Shown: one piece after another, positions 34,477 through 45,962 of the stretch
Layout of the letters: each line of letters opens with the position of its first letter
Numbering within the stretch: position 1 is the first letter of the stretch
From: Diphasiastrum complanatum
Taxonomy: Eukaryota; Streptophyta; Lycopodiopsida; Lycopodiales; Lycopodiaceae
Direction of reading: 5' to 3'
Length of the DNA stretch: 64,000 nucleotides
NCBI GenBank assembly: GCA_029204225.1
Contig: CM055093.1
Location: 21,646,823-21,710,822, forward strand
The notes under the pieces: generated by a model
The model's database searches: none
The model's input: only the letters and a program-made list of their open reading frames with translations
What the model was told of the DNA's origin: nothing
Program-made: the position numbers and the translations under genes

Positions 34477-35750
34477 GTGCAACAAGAGGTAGAACCGGAA
34501 CCAGCACCAATGGATCCAATGGGCCAACCCGTACCTGTCGCTCCCTTGCAAGCAGTTCAGAGAGCACCATGGATGAAAATACCAAAATACGACGGATCAT
34601 CAAATCTCATCCGATTCCTCCATATCTACGAGCAAGCTTGTGAAATCTACGGCAAACGGACACCTGTGGAGAAGCTGATGTTGTTCCCCATGTCCTTATT
34701 GGCAATGGCTCAGGATTGGTTTTTCAACCTGTCAGAGGAAGAAAAATCTACTTGGGAAGCGGTTAAAGCAGCTCTCATTACGCGCTTTAAACCAAGAAAG
34801 TTCCTGGAAGACTCGTTCCTCCTGCTAAGCAAAGTCAAGATGGAAAAACGAGAAAGGGACAGGGACTATATTGAGCGGGTCAAACACTTACGATCCGAGT
34901 GCAGTGTAGCCCTAACTCACGATCACGCAGTGATCATGTGGTTCCTAGCCGGACTACCACGAAGCATCAAAAGAGAACTAAAATGATGGGAGCAGTATGC
35001 TACTCTGCAAGAAGCTATGGAACATGCCATTAGGGAAGAGGATGAGAGATCTGACGACGAATATCCATCACCCACACCCCTACTCCCTCGATCGCATCAT
35101 CATCATCAACCGCATCTGTTCTATCCACAAAACTGCTGCTGGAGCAAATGATGAAATTACACAAACAGTAGATGGAGCAACTTACAACGCAGTTTGACTA
35201 GAAATTGAAGGCCTTACAGGGAGCTATAGCAGTAACGCGACATCAAACGGAATCAAACCAACTGCAGCATCCAAGACGGAAAAATGTATGGTGAACGAGT
35301 GTCCAGTCCCAAAGCAAAATCTGAGACTGACACATAGATTCTACCGTCTGTGCAATGCAACATCGCACGATACGGCATTTTGCCCTTTCAACCCCCGGAT
35401 TGTTCAACGGAAGAGAAGTCCTTATCATATTTTTTATCCTTACCATCAAGGAGCACCCAACGTGGCACCAAGGTACGGTGCACCAAATCACCCACAGCGT
35501 ATGGCCTTACCTACTCCACCAGAGCCAGCCAATCAACAAGTGGCCCATGTAAACCTGACAGCAGCAAAACTAGAGATGCAAATGCCACCTCAACCTGAGT
35601 AGCAGCAATGGTATGGACCAGATGAACCATTGATGGATCCTGCCATAAATGAATATGTTGCGGCCTATGCAGCTCAAACTCAACGTCAAGGTGGAAGAAA
35701 TTACGGCTGCTATGGATGCTGCGGCGGACACATATGTGATGCCACAAAAA
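34477..35750 (+). pseudogene. Gypsy Gag, copy 3 (capsid plus zinc knuckles), cut by an insertion
   Basis: Best-preserved Gag of the family. It is open from 34477 to 34986 (APMDPMGQPVPVAPL, PKYDGSSNLIRFLHIYEQA, AQDWFFNLSEEEKSTWEAV, WFLAGLPRSIKREL), then a stop and frameshifts. A second open part at 35288-35602 has a degenerate knuckle (YRLCNATSHDTAFCP) and a Pro-rich stretch. After another stop come PLMDPAINEYVAAYAAQ and a second knuckle GCYGCCGGHICDA, interrupted at 35751 by an LTR. This copy shows what gypsy-1 Gag lost. Confidence 0.8.
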
Positions 35751-37004
35751 TGTTAAATACTGAATATCAACATAGATATGGCATGATATACTCGAAAATG
35801 AAGATATGAGCCGGTTAAGTATAAATCATGAAGAGGCCTGAGTCATTTTTCGGGAATATATCTCCTAAGTACTTGCCTTGTAATTAAGGACAAGACCTTT
35901 AAAAGGAAAAGACATTGTCTTGGACAACCTTTACTAGGTCATCCATATGAAACGACTAGATACAAAAAGACATGATAAACTAGAGTAACTTTAGCTCATA
36001 GTTAAGTATACCTCATATGGCATAGTTGAACGTATTTTTAGTCTAATTGTTAACTAGACTCTTTCACGGGAGCGACGCACCTATTGTTTTAGATGTGTGT
36101 TTGTTCGCCCCGTAGAACTTACATTAATCTCACACTTCAGTCTCGATCATCGAGAGAGAAGAGTTTATGCTTATGTAAGAGACTAAAGAAGTGAATAGAG
36201 TTTTGTGAGTTATTCTCTCTTATCTTTGTTCTCCGCACTGCTGAGTGTGAGTGATCTTGAGTCTACTAACAATCTCTAATGCATTTCATGAATTACTCTC
36301 TGATCAAACAGACGCTCTAGTGCATTACAGTCGTTTGCTGTGTTTTCGTAAAGCATGCTCTAAAGAACTGTCTTTAAACCATCTTATTCGTCTGTCGCGA
36401 ATACTTTTTTTTCGGCACTCGAATAACGACTATCTTTGGTACAGTCTAGCACGATCATTGAATAGAGCTGTATGTATACATATGAGATGATAGTCTTTGT
36501 CTGAAGAATTGAATCTCTGATCTGTTTTCTTGATTGGCATTGGCATAAGTTTCTATTGCATTCTAAAACTCTTCATGTTCTTTAACCATTAAGTTGGGCT
36601 TTAGTTGTTGAGGACTTCTGTCTAGAAATGAATAGTTCGCGAATGCCATTAATTAATTGTCTGCACAGTCGCGAATACATCAAACAATTCTCGATTCTTT
36701 GTTGACACCTTAATGAGCCAGAGTGTAGTACTACTGTACTACTCTGATAACATCTCATCTGTAGAACGCACTTCATCCAATTTGATAGAGGCCAGATTGT
36801 TGTTCTGAATTTATTAACATTACCCATCCCAAACATAAGTAATACTCGTTATTTTTTAATGTCTGTCGACAACCAGAATAACACTCGAAACCACTTGCCA
36901 TAATTGTACCAAAAACATAACTTTCTAACGTTGTCCTCTGTGGAAACGACATTATTTACTATAAAATCTATATTAACCCTGTTGGTATAGTACGACATAT
37001 ACCA
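35751..37004 (+). repeat. LTR of a second gypsy family (1.25 kb)
   Basis: It starts TGTTAAATAC after 'aaaaa' and ends TATACCA at 37004. The primer site TGGCGTCGTTGTCAGGGA follows at 37010, again tRNA-Asp type. It is inserted inside the second zinc knuckle of gypsy Gag copy 3. No matching 3' LTR lies in the window. Confidence 0.75.
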
Positions 37005-37009
37005 ATTTT

Positions 37010-37027
37010 TGGCGTCGTTGTCAGGGA
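37010..37027 (+). other. Primer-binding site, tRNA-Asp type (second family)
   Basis: TGGCGTCGTTGTCAGGGA, two or three changes from the complement of the plant tRNA-Asp 3' end, five bases after the LTR. Confidence 0.7.
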
Positions 37028-37079
37028 TAGTTTAGGAAAGTTATAAGAAATCTGCCAAATCCATTTCTATCTCTAGTGT

Positions 37080-37972
37080 ATGTCAGATAGAGAATCCAGA
37101 TTAGAACGATACCGTAAGCTTAGAGAGGAATTTTTACAAAGACAAAGTGAGAATACTAGTCAAAGAAATCTAGACAAAATCACAGCCCAGTTACTTGAAC
37201 TCCTAATTAGCTTCGGTATGGAGGGTCCTGCTGCATGTTTCACTTCTATCTCCAAAATTAAATACGATTTTTTTAAAGGGACTTCTTCCGATGATGCAGA
37301 TAGCTATGTCTCACAATTCAAGTCAATCGCTAATGCGAATAACAAAGGAACTGACGTAGACAAACTACGAATTTTCCCTGGTGTGCTAAGAAAGCAGGCG
37401 CGCATATGGTACACTCAAGTTGGACTAGGCCGTGTAGGAACCTGGTACTTGCTGAAAGATGCGTTTCTGAACCAGTTCAGAGAGATCGGTTACAAATCTA
37501 GAATTCTTGGATGTCTGGACAATGTTCAGAAGAAGAGTAAAGAATCTCTTTGCAAATATACACAAAAGGTTAAAAATCTCATAGAAAAACTAACCGGTGT
37601 ATATCCTGTAGACATGTAGATCGAATGGTTTTTGGCTGGTTTACCACCAAAGATTGATTGGTATTGTAGACAAGGGGACATGACCTCCTTAGCAGCAGTA
37701 ATAGCTAGTGTCGAAAATTTTGAGACCTCGAAACTAGCACGAAAGTGACGATCGACTAAGAATTCTCGAAAGTTGAAGACTGATTCTAGTGACTGCAATG
37801 AAGATTTTGATTCTGATTCAAGTACCAGTTTTTCAAGCTCGGAATCTAAAAGTAGCGATTCATCAGAATCAAAAGCTGACAAAGGAGAGAGAAAGAATAA
37901 ACGACGAACTAAACGAAAGGACGACATGAAAGTTGTCGAGGGTAAGTCATCAACTTCTAAAGTTGAAAAGCT
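37080..37972 (+). pseudogene. Gag of the second gypsy family, broken
   Basis: ATG at 37080. Open to a TAG at 37617-37619, then a TGA near 37746, in the same frame to about 37970. Capsid pattern: FFKGTSSDDADSYVSQFKSI, DKLRIFPGVLRKQARIWYTQ, LLKDAFLNQFREIG, then IEWFLAGLPPKIDW. A Ser/Asp-rich tract with a basic run (KNKRRTKRKDD) precedes the zinc knuckle, which is reached after a frameshift near 37970. Confidence 0.75.
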
Positions 37973-38689
37973 TTGGAAGATATGGCTGACCTTAATAAAA
38001 AGTTTAATGATTTGAAAGTGCAGATCTTTGAAGTTGCAGATAAAAGACCAAAAGCATCTTCTTCCAACTCAGGAATGTGGTGTACGAAATGTGGAACTTC
38101 TGGACACACTAAGGAAGACTACACTGCTGTGAATGTCAAAGCATTACCCGCCCTCCAATCACAACCAAAATGGCGTCAACAGTTGTTCGAAATAGACCCT
38201 GTGGCCATCAGGGCCTACGTGACAAGTCCACAACAATTACGAGTGAACGCGCACTTCTTGCCATGTACACGAAGATCCAAATGGGCGGAATACGGCACCC
38301 CTCTGGACAAGATCACACTTCAGAATTTTAATTGGCCGATCATACAGTCAAAATATGGGTGGACTATGGATGTAGATGCCAGAAGGGCTTTCACCACGTT
38401 TGCAACCCATTATATCAATTGCCCTGATCCAACAGTTCGTGCGGCAGCCACTTACGCCCAGGACTTAGAACATCTAATGGGGATCGAGACTAAATGGGAC
38501 AATTTTCTTCCATCCATATTCTTTGACGTTAATAAGGTGCTACCTTCAGACAAAAAAAAAGATCAGCTACCAATCGCTCGTGTGTATTACCGAGCTGCGC
38601 TTCTAGGCTATCCATGGACATGCAGATCCCTCGACCTTATTTATGTATGTACAATAAATGCCCTCAACAAGGCCCCTGATTTTAAGTAG
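37973..38689 (+). pseudogene. Chimeric open frame: Gag zinc knuckle fused to the ORF3 C-terminal domain
   Basis: A 238-codon uninterrupted frame. Residues 1-50 are the tail of the second-family Gag with the knuckle MWCTKCGTSGHTKEDY (last Cys replaced by Tyr). From about 38131 (KALPALQSQPKW) it is the C-terminal domain of gypsy-1-type ORF3: AIRAYVTSPQQLRVNAHFLP, TLQNFNWPIIQSKYG, KWDNFLPSIFFDVNKVLPS, YYRAALLGYPW. Unlike the gypsy-1 copy, the domain has no internal stop until its last part, where it diverges (SLDLIYVC). The reading frame runs across the junction. Most likely a recombination product; expression unknown. Confidence 0.7.
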
Positions 38690-38707
38690 TGCTTCGCCAC
38701 TATGGAC

Positions 38708-40023
38708 TTAGAATGGCCCATGGGGTTCACGTCGGTGCTTTATTAAGTAGCCCGTAACTTTCTCCATATGCTCGACGTGAGCAAAGCTGTGTTCGTCAGC
38801 CAGTGCAAAAAACACTTTGTGGATGCCCTCCAACCAAAATTGGACTACCCAAAATTTATTGAGCCATGGAGAGCCTAGCATTGTTGCTCTGTAATATAAG
38901 TGTGCCACCGGTAACTGATCCTCGAGCTTGTTAGACGCCAAGGCTTTATTGGGATCAAAGAATAAAGGCGGCAAAAAATCGTCCCATTTGGTGGGAACTC
39001 GTAGCAAAAACTTCAAATCGCGGGCAAATTTAGTTGTTGCGCGAATTGTGGGATATGGGCACTTTAGATATTGCTTTGAAAATAGGACTAGATCCCTTTT
39101 GGCGTCTATGTCCATGCCTCCTCCGTGCTCTGAATGAATCTCCGGCCAATCTTATTGTGACCTGGTCCAAAGTCGTCCCGCACAACGCCCATTTGTGTCT
39201 ACATGGAATGGGAACATAGTGGGGATGATCCGCAATGTCCATTGACTGGACACATACGCCCTGATGGCTGATGGAGTTTTCTTGATAATATGCTACCTCC
39301 ATGCAAGTTGTGGTGTTAGAGCCGAGAGGCATGTGATCTCGTTTCCTTTTATTTCCTTGGCAGTAAATGTGATCTGCCACCCGCCCGTGAGAACTCGTGG
39401 GATACTGCATGAGGTAGTCAGTAGTTTATTCCTTCACGTTTTGGGTCTTCAGAATGCGCAGCTAGCTGATACGGAGCTAGAGCCCTAGGAAGATGAGACA
39501 TGATGCTCCTCCATCGATATCGGTGTATTCTGCTCGGGCCCTTGCCCTTGGTATGCTCCTTGGCATGGTAGAATGCTGGCCTCACCTCATTTGTTCATTG
39601 ATCTTGACCTCCTTCTGTCAGTGCGACTTCAAGTTGTGGTGGTAGTGGAATTACCACTGGGGCCAGTGGTGGTTTTTGAGTTGTGCGTTGCTACCAATCT
39701 CTTAGGGTGGCAATGGCTTGAGATAACTCATGATGAGCCTGAAGGCGATATTGATCAAACTCCCCTTGGTATCCCGCCAATGTTTGTCTAAAAAATTGCA
39801 CTTGGTGGGTCAGAAAATATGCCTCATGAGGGGTGAGCGGTCTGTTGGTCAACACTAGCTGGAAGGGGCACTCCATTTTCTCTTGATGGAGGGCTTGTAC
39901 CTCCACTCCGAGGGGTTGGGTCTCTCTTTCGGCCACTAATAGTTGGGCTTCTTGGACTTTAGCTGCCGCGTCCATCACGGATTTATCTGAGGGCCTTGAT
40001 ATAATCTTGGAGGCCGACCTCAT
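38708..40023 (-). pseudogene. ORF3 relic of a diverged gypsy family (coil plus C-terminal domain)
   Basis: Read on the minus strand. Coil at 40023-39691 (LGVEVQALHQEKME, EAYFLTHQVQFFRQTLAGYQ, FDQYRLQAHHELSQA). Then ALCGTTLDQVTI (about 39180), frameshift, and 39115-38708 with DAKRDLVLFSKQYLKCPYPT, KWDDFLPPLFFDPNKALAS, NKLEDQLPVAHLYYRATMLG. The domain order equals that of gypsy-1 ORF3. Its C-terminus faces that of the plus-strand fragment (38689) tail to tail, 18 bases apart. The DNA transposon copy B lies upstream of its coil. Confidence 0.75.
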
Positions 40024-40597
40024 TCTTTTGCAGCCTCAGGACCTCTTCCATCACATAAAACAACCCATCAGGTTGGTACTATCATTCCCGAATTCCTACC
40101 ATCTGAGAGTTTTAACTCCTAGGAATAAGACACTTTACAGTACACATGTGAACCAAATGTCATTCTCGTTTTATGTCACAATCCAATAACAAATAGGGTC
40201 AAGTCATGGTCCTATAGATATTTAATATAAATTCAACTTAATTAATTTGATAAACCAGTGCTATCATTAGAGGAGTTCCAAGGCCCAAAAGGGCTATCTA
40301 AGAAAAGCCACATAAGAGAGAGAAAATCGATGGATTTTAAAACTCCGACCAAGTTCTTGGTCTGCCTGCACAACTCCGATGACTTGACCTCACTAGTAAC
40401 ATGTGTAGTTATCTGGAAGTTGGGTAGCCGCAACGCGTGGGGTTCATACTTCAAGGTTTTATTTTTTACCATTAACTAACATGACTTCTCGTGTAAATGC
40501 AAAGCGTGTTGCACATCACAATTTCTTTCATCTACTCATAGCGTTCACATCAAAGGAAAACAGTCTTATCAGTCTGAATATCATGACAAGAAACTTT

Positions 40598-40842
40598 GAA
40601 TATGTTGGATCACAATGAGCGCCAACATGAATCTAAATTTTTGCAATTCAGAAAGTATGGAGTGTGTTAGATCAAAAGGAGCGGCAAGGTTATTTAATTT
40701 TTTGCAATGTCAACACACGTCTATTGAGAAAGTATTATGCTCATAACTACGAACCTTTGATTTTGCATATAAAGCAAGAAACATGGAGTGTGTTGGATCA
40801 AAAGGAGCACCGGGGTCATTTCAAACTTTTGCAGTTGAAATT
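40598..40842 (+). repeat. Subterminal imperfect repeats of the DNA transposon (copy B)
   Basis: Same three units as at 21850-22105 ('ggatcaaaaggagc' core), about 330 bases inside the left end. Confidence 0.5.
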
Positions 40843-40926
40843 TTTTTTCGATTAAAATGAGTTTTAATAGCTTGCAAGATATATAACGATTTGGCTTTCT
40901 ACTAGATTAATCTATCGATTATTAAG

Positions 40927-43621
40927 ATGTCTAAGTATCATCTCCATCTTGATCTTCCTAAAGAATATGCCCACTGTCAAAAGAAAATCTGAAAGGATCC
41001 ACCTTACCAGCTCACCAAATCGTGGATCATAGAACAGAGAATAGGAAACATTGTGATCTAGGGGTTGATGGAAGTTTATATCCAATAGATCCAAGCTTGA
41101 TGCAATATCCAAATTTTAAATCAGTCACACAACTCATACTCTTTTTGTGTGAAGGACACAATGGTTTATTGGGTTATTGTGAAAGATTGAAAAGTTACGG
41201 CATTAGTAATTCAATGAAAAAAAATCATTATGTGGAAAATATGTTGAATGGTTTGTTTACTGACTACAAAGAAAAAGAAACTCTTTTGTTGCAAACAAAA
41301 TAAGAGAATGAAATCTTGAAGATAGATAATTCTCATTTGCAAAATATTATATCGAACCTGAACCAAGAAAATGACAATATGAAACTAATTGTACAAACAT
41401 TACGTACCTCATATTGTCAAATAAGTGTAGAAGTAAACACATTACGGAAGAAAATACTGAACAATAAGCGCAAAAGAGTTATTTCAAAAGGTATTGACGA
41501 GCTTTCATCAAGTGGGGGTCAATGAAAAATAAAGAATATATGCTTTCAAGTAAGATTTTGTTTTAAAACTATTTATGTGTTTTGTTCCATCCAACACATC
41601 AATGATTGTGAATTGTTTTTTGCCTAAATCTTATTTTTATTTTGCAGATCAGCTTTAGTCACCAATCAAAATCTGAAATACAAGGACATGATTAATGGAA
41701 AGTCTTTGAGTGCAGTACTTACAACCAAGTCAATGACGAGTCTACTGGGAAATCAACGATATTCTCAAATTAAGTCCAAGATTGCAGAGGCCCTTATGGG
41801 CGAAGTCAGCATGATTATTGACTGAAAATTGATACAAGGAGCATGTGATTATTCTGGTATCAGCAGGGATGCTTATGGCACAATGTTTAAAATTATCAAA
41901 GAGGCATTTGGACAAGTACATATAAAATTTTTTCCTATTCCATGGCCCTTTCAAATCAAATTAGAGAGGGATGTGTTAAACAGGGGTTTGCAAAACATCA
42001 TTGGTATTCCTTACCATATCAATGAAATTAATAAGTCAAAACATGGCACTTTTTCATTGATTCCACCAACAATATGTTTATTGATCTGAATCGTTTGCTG
42101 AGATTTATTGTAAAGTTTTATGAAATCACAAATGAAAGTGTTGAAAAATTGATATTAGTTCTCAAGTTAGATGAATCAGAAGTAATAAAGGGACAAAAGC
42201 TAGCAAGGGTTAGTGTTACGCTTATGAATGGAGCATTAAGCAATACGATAAACTCGAAGAGTCTTAATTTCAGTGTGTCGAAAATAATATTTGGTGGTTA
42301 GCAGCTTTCAGGTTTAAATATATTCTATTGACTACTAGCAACTAATTCATTTCAGGAATTTATAATTTTGTGTTTTAAGCTAATATTGTTTTGTTATTAT
42401 AGGTCTAAGTTCAATTCTCTTATAATAGTTCATGATTTTGTGTTTCAAACAGGTTTTAAAAGAAGATCATGACATTTTGTTTTGGATTTTTAGTAAAACA
42501 GAACATCCAGAGATAATTAAGAATCATATGAGTGACACACCACTCGATGTTCCTAGAATAGGTGCTTTTAAGGTGGAATAGGATTTGGTTGGAGACTTGA
42601 AGTCGTTGAAGTGTATGTTCAACGTCTCACGTGGAGCAAATTCAAAACATCCATGCCTCTATTGCATGAAAACGACACAAGATATGTCGAAGAGCACGAG
42701 AGTTTCAAGGGATATAGAAATTCCGGCTTGGAAACCAGTATTACCGATTCTGCTTAAAAATGTTCACATTTGTACACTACATGGAGAAGTTAGAATTATC
42801 GAAATATTGATATACCTTCATATTTGGTTTGCTTGGAATACTAAGCCAGAGTCATTAGCCAAAAAAGCAGTAGCTCGATTGGAGGAAGTTTTATCATAAG
42901 CAGGACTTCATAAAGGACAAGTTAAAATACAAAAGGACGAGAAGCTTTTAGGGAGAACGGGAAACATCCCATGCAAACCAAACATAGGAGGATCCAAGAG
43001 CTCGTCGTTTCTTATCAAATCATTCCGGAAAACCGACTAAAATCCAGTACTCAATTTGGATAGATGTACTCAATGCCACAAAGGATTTTGAAGAAAAAGG
43101 AACAACGAGGATTAAAAAAGTTGAAGTTTGGACAAAGCTTGGCAACATGGTCAAATTGCTCAGAAAAGATAAACTGTCTAATACTGATGTCCTACTAATT
43201 GAGAAATCAACAATTGAGTTTGTGGATGCAGTTAAAGACGCCTGGGGTGAAGGTCATAGTACGCATGACATGGTAAATCTCTTTTCAATGTAACTAACTC
43301 TTCGAATTATAATCTCATTGCACATATGCTAAATTTAAAATGATTAATATGACAATATTTGTATCTCTGGTATTGCAGCACATTTTACGACAACATGCAT
43401 CAGTTTTTGCAAAAGCTTACGATATTCTAAGTATTTGGTCATCACAAGGAATGGAAAAATCGTATTGGCAAGTTAGAGCAGCATTTGATCGAAATACACA
43501 ACACGGTGGAACATCTGTTACATCATCCAGCTATTTCAATGGTTCTAGAGGCATGTTCAAATCCGATATAAAACTAGATCAGCAGATTAATAGAAATTCA
43601 GAAAGACGTGCAAATTTATAG
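40927..43621 (+). pseudogene. DDE-transposase-like gene with introns, copy B
   Basis: Exons: E1 40927 to about 41540 (N-terminal region, TQLILFLCEGHNGLLGYCER, then a coiled coil after a stop); E2 41648-42311; E3 42453-43272; E4 43379-43621. The E4 acceptor TTGCAG is intact. Candidate catalytic positions are LKLDESEVIKGQKLARVSV, DLVGDLKSLKCMFNVSRGAN (followed by CLYCM) and GMEKSYWQVRAAFDRNTQHG. E4 here continues SYFNGSRGMFKSDIKLDQQ to a stop. Stops in E1 and E2 and frameshifts in E2 and E3 make it non-functional as read. It is the first gene from the left end, the usual place for a transposase. Confidence 0.65.
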
Positions 43622-43721
43622 ACGAAAATAATATTGATACGAGACTCAACTCATAGTAATTTTCATGATAGACAAAAAAAATATTTGTATTATATCGCAT
43701 CATTTCAAGTACAATGCAAGG

Positions 43722-44099
43722 CATTAGAGGAGTTTTGAGATCCAAAAAGACCCTTTAAGAATCGTGCAAGATGTAGTTTATATTATTAAAATATTATAGT
43801 ACTAATACTTCTGACTTGCCATAACTTTTTAATCGTACTTCAAAAGTATGTCATCTAACATATCATTGGAAAGTTCTTGTTGAGCGCTTTCCAATGCACC
43901 AAACTCCGCTAAGTTCAGACTTACCACTAAAACGTTATGCCATTTTTAGTGTGGAATCAAAATATGGACTCAAAAAGGTATGTTACGTAGATTTCAAATT
44001 TGAGTATTTTGATTGGTCCATGTGTAAGAAAAAATTGAGAAAAAAATATAAAAAGAATCTTTACAAAGGGACTTTTTTGGATTTAGAACTCCTCTAATG
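43722..44099. mobile_element. Non-autonomous (MITE-like) element with the same terminal repeats
   Basis: The left end CATTAGAGGAGTTTTGAGAT and the reverse complement of the right end, CATTAGAGGAGTTCTAAATC, are inverted repeats that continue with 'CCAAAAA..CCCTTT'. The body has no coding sequence of note. Block A has the uninterrupted site 'caaggcaaaatc' at 24981-24992, so it inserted after the A/B duplication. The target duplication is either 2 bases (GC) or none; the border bases do not decide. Confidence 0.85.
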
Positions 44100-44104
44100 C
44101 AAAA

Positions 44105-45632
44105 TCATTGTTTCTCTTTGTCTTTAATGATCAGCATTGTTGTGTGGTCATGAATAAATTTTTTTCTATCATATGGATCTAGAAAATCAATGGATCTTCT
44201 TTTGCTCAAGTCAATGTATTTGGAGAAAACAAATAAGGAGGAAGACCTTTTAGGAACTTCCTCAACTACATAGCCAAATACTTCTATGACAATGTCTCTC
44301 TTTGCAAAAATAATTTTATATTTATTCGGAGGGTATTTATGCTTGTTCGAGAAATATGATAACACTTTAATTGCCATTATTATTGTCGCGGCATCTGAAG
44401 AAAATTTGCTATGATGAATGCAAATCTCCTTATTTACAAAGCACTTCAAATAATGGGATAGGGATGAATCCCTTTGTCGTGATCCCTAACCTTCCCTCAA
44501 ATATCCATGCCTTGTTGCAAAGGCATCCACCTCCACAGTAGCCTATAAAATACGAGCAAAGATTACATCTTGAAAAACAAAATAACTATATTTGAATAGA
44601 AATCTCATTCAGATAAAACCAGATTTACCTACCAAATCATGCTCATCAGCTTGAATAAGTGCAGCAATATGTATCATGACCAGCAACAATAGTCGTCGAA
44701 GTAGTGGATGGATTAGTTTCCAAAGACTGTGACACATATCTGCTCCGGATTCTTAGAAATTCTTCCTCACTAGGCAAATTTGTCTGGTATGCCCTGCTTT
44801 CAGACATGATTGATTGCGGGGCTTCAGTCTCGTCCACCCACTCATCTCCGGCTTTGTAATCAATAGAAGCACATAGATCATCATCACCCTCGAGATCTAT
44901 GAAATCCTCGAATTCTTTGATGAAATTAGACAAAATTGATAATATTTCGTCGTCCCTCAGACCAAGAACATCTCCAACATCATTCAGAGAGAGGTATGCG
45001 ACACTATTCATGTAATACACTGGCAAACCGAGGACAGTCTTGGCTTTGTCATATGGATTCACGTCAGATAAGGAAAAAATGGACAATGCACGAGACTCAG
45101 TTGGGTCGTACATTGCTGTCAATCTTGCCTCCTCGTCAACACCCAAGACATCATCAACAATAGCTGACTCTGATATCACAGAATCAGTTGATGATGAGGC
45201 ACCCTCAATGCTGAGCTCTGAAGTTTCTGCCTCTTCAAGAACAAGAGCAGAAACGTAAAACACAAAGCCCATGCCCTCCAACAAAAGACGACATGATCAA
45301 TTGTGCTGGTCACAATGGACCACACGTTTAAAATCACTCACTATTTTCGTGAATCGTCAGTTGTGGGCTTGCTTTGAAGATGGTTGGGCAAGTATCAAGT
45401 CATGGAAATGGATGAATCGTAGATTATCCATTATCAACATAGACTGATTCAGACTATCATAATACTCTTCATACAAGGTTGGAAAATAGGATTTATGTTC
45501 TGATCTAAACCTCTCGATATCAAAAGACATATTGAAATACGTCTTATAGTGACCTATGTAGTTACCAACACCGGATTCAACGAGGAAGGCGTGCAATGCA
45601 GAATCAAAAGTATTAGAAGATGAGGCGGCCAT
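44105..45632 (-). pseudogene. Unrecognised acidic transposon gene, copy B
   Basis: ATG at 45632 (CGAGATGGCC). First part SSSNTFDSALHAFLVESGVG..MSFDIERFRSEHKSYF..QSMLIMDNLRFIHFHDL to a stop. The main exon, about 45272-44633, has a D/E-rich stretch (VDDVLGVDEEARLTAMYD, NFIKEFEDFIDLEGDDDL). Donor TTG|GTAGGTAA joins to acceptor ATAG (exon from 44542: ATVEVDAFATRHGYLREG, stop, SRQRDSSLSHYLKCF). It stays open to 44105 with IIMAIKVLSYFSNKHKYPPN and YKIIFAKRDIVIEVFGYVVE. No homology recognised. It is divergent from the H3-like gene (about 330 bases between starts) and convergent with the transposase-like gene. It could be a second transposition protein or a captured host gene. Confidence 0.55.
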
Positions 45633-45898
45633 CTCGAAAGTATGAACAATAGGGCCGAGTATCACTGCGATGCAGGATGGCAGAGAGTTAGATGACTATC
45701 AGGTAGTCCTCGCGTGATGGCGATATTGGTGAATGACCGGATATCGGAACAACGCGAGGGATCCAAGATCGTCTAGAATCTGAAGTAGATTCTCATGTGG
45801 TAGTGATACTGCAAAGAACTAGTAGTGTTGATACACCAAGACCTACAAGGAGTGAAAATCGAAAACTTAGCGAAAGGTTTTAACTGATCAAACAACAT

Positions 45899-45905
45899 TT
45901 ATATA
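45899..45905 (+). promoter_or_regulatory. TATA-like box before the H3-like gene
   Basis: TTATATA, about 58 bases before the ATG at 45963, in the divergent spacer between the acidic gene (-) and the H3-like gene (+). Block A keeps this box at about 26773 although its gene is lost. Confidence 0.4.
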
Positions 45906-45962
45906 GCTAAAACCAATAAAATCCAAGACGTACACACGTCCATCCAAAAATGGATCAGATCT

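Larger units (their letters stand above)
39376..45911 (+). repeat. Duplicated block B (pair of 20582-26787)
   Basis: Same order and orientation as block A, with scattered substitutions. It extends further left (minus ORF3 relic from 38708) than A, where an LTR fragment abuts. It has an extra 0.38-kb element at 43722-44099. To the right it continues into the intact end of the DNA transposon. Confidence 0.9.
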
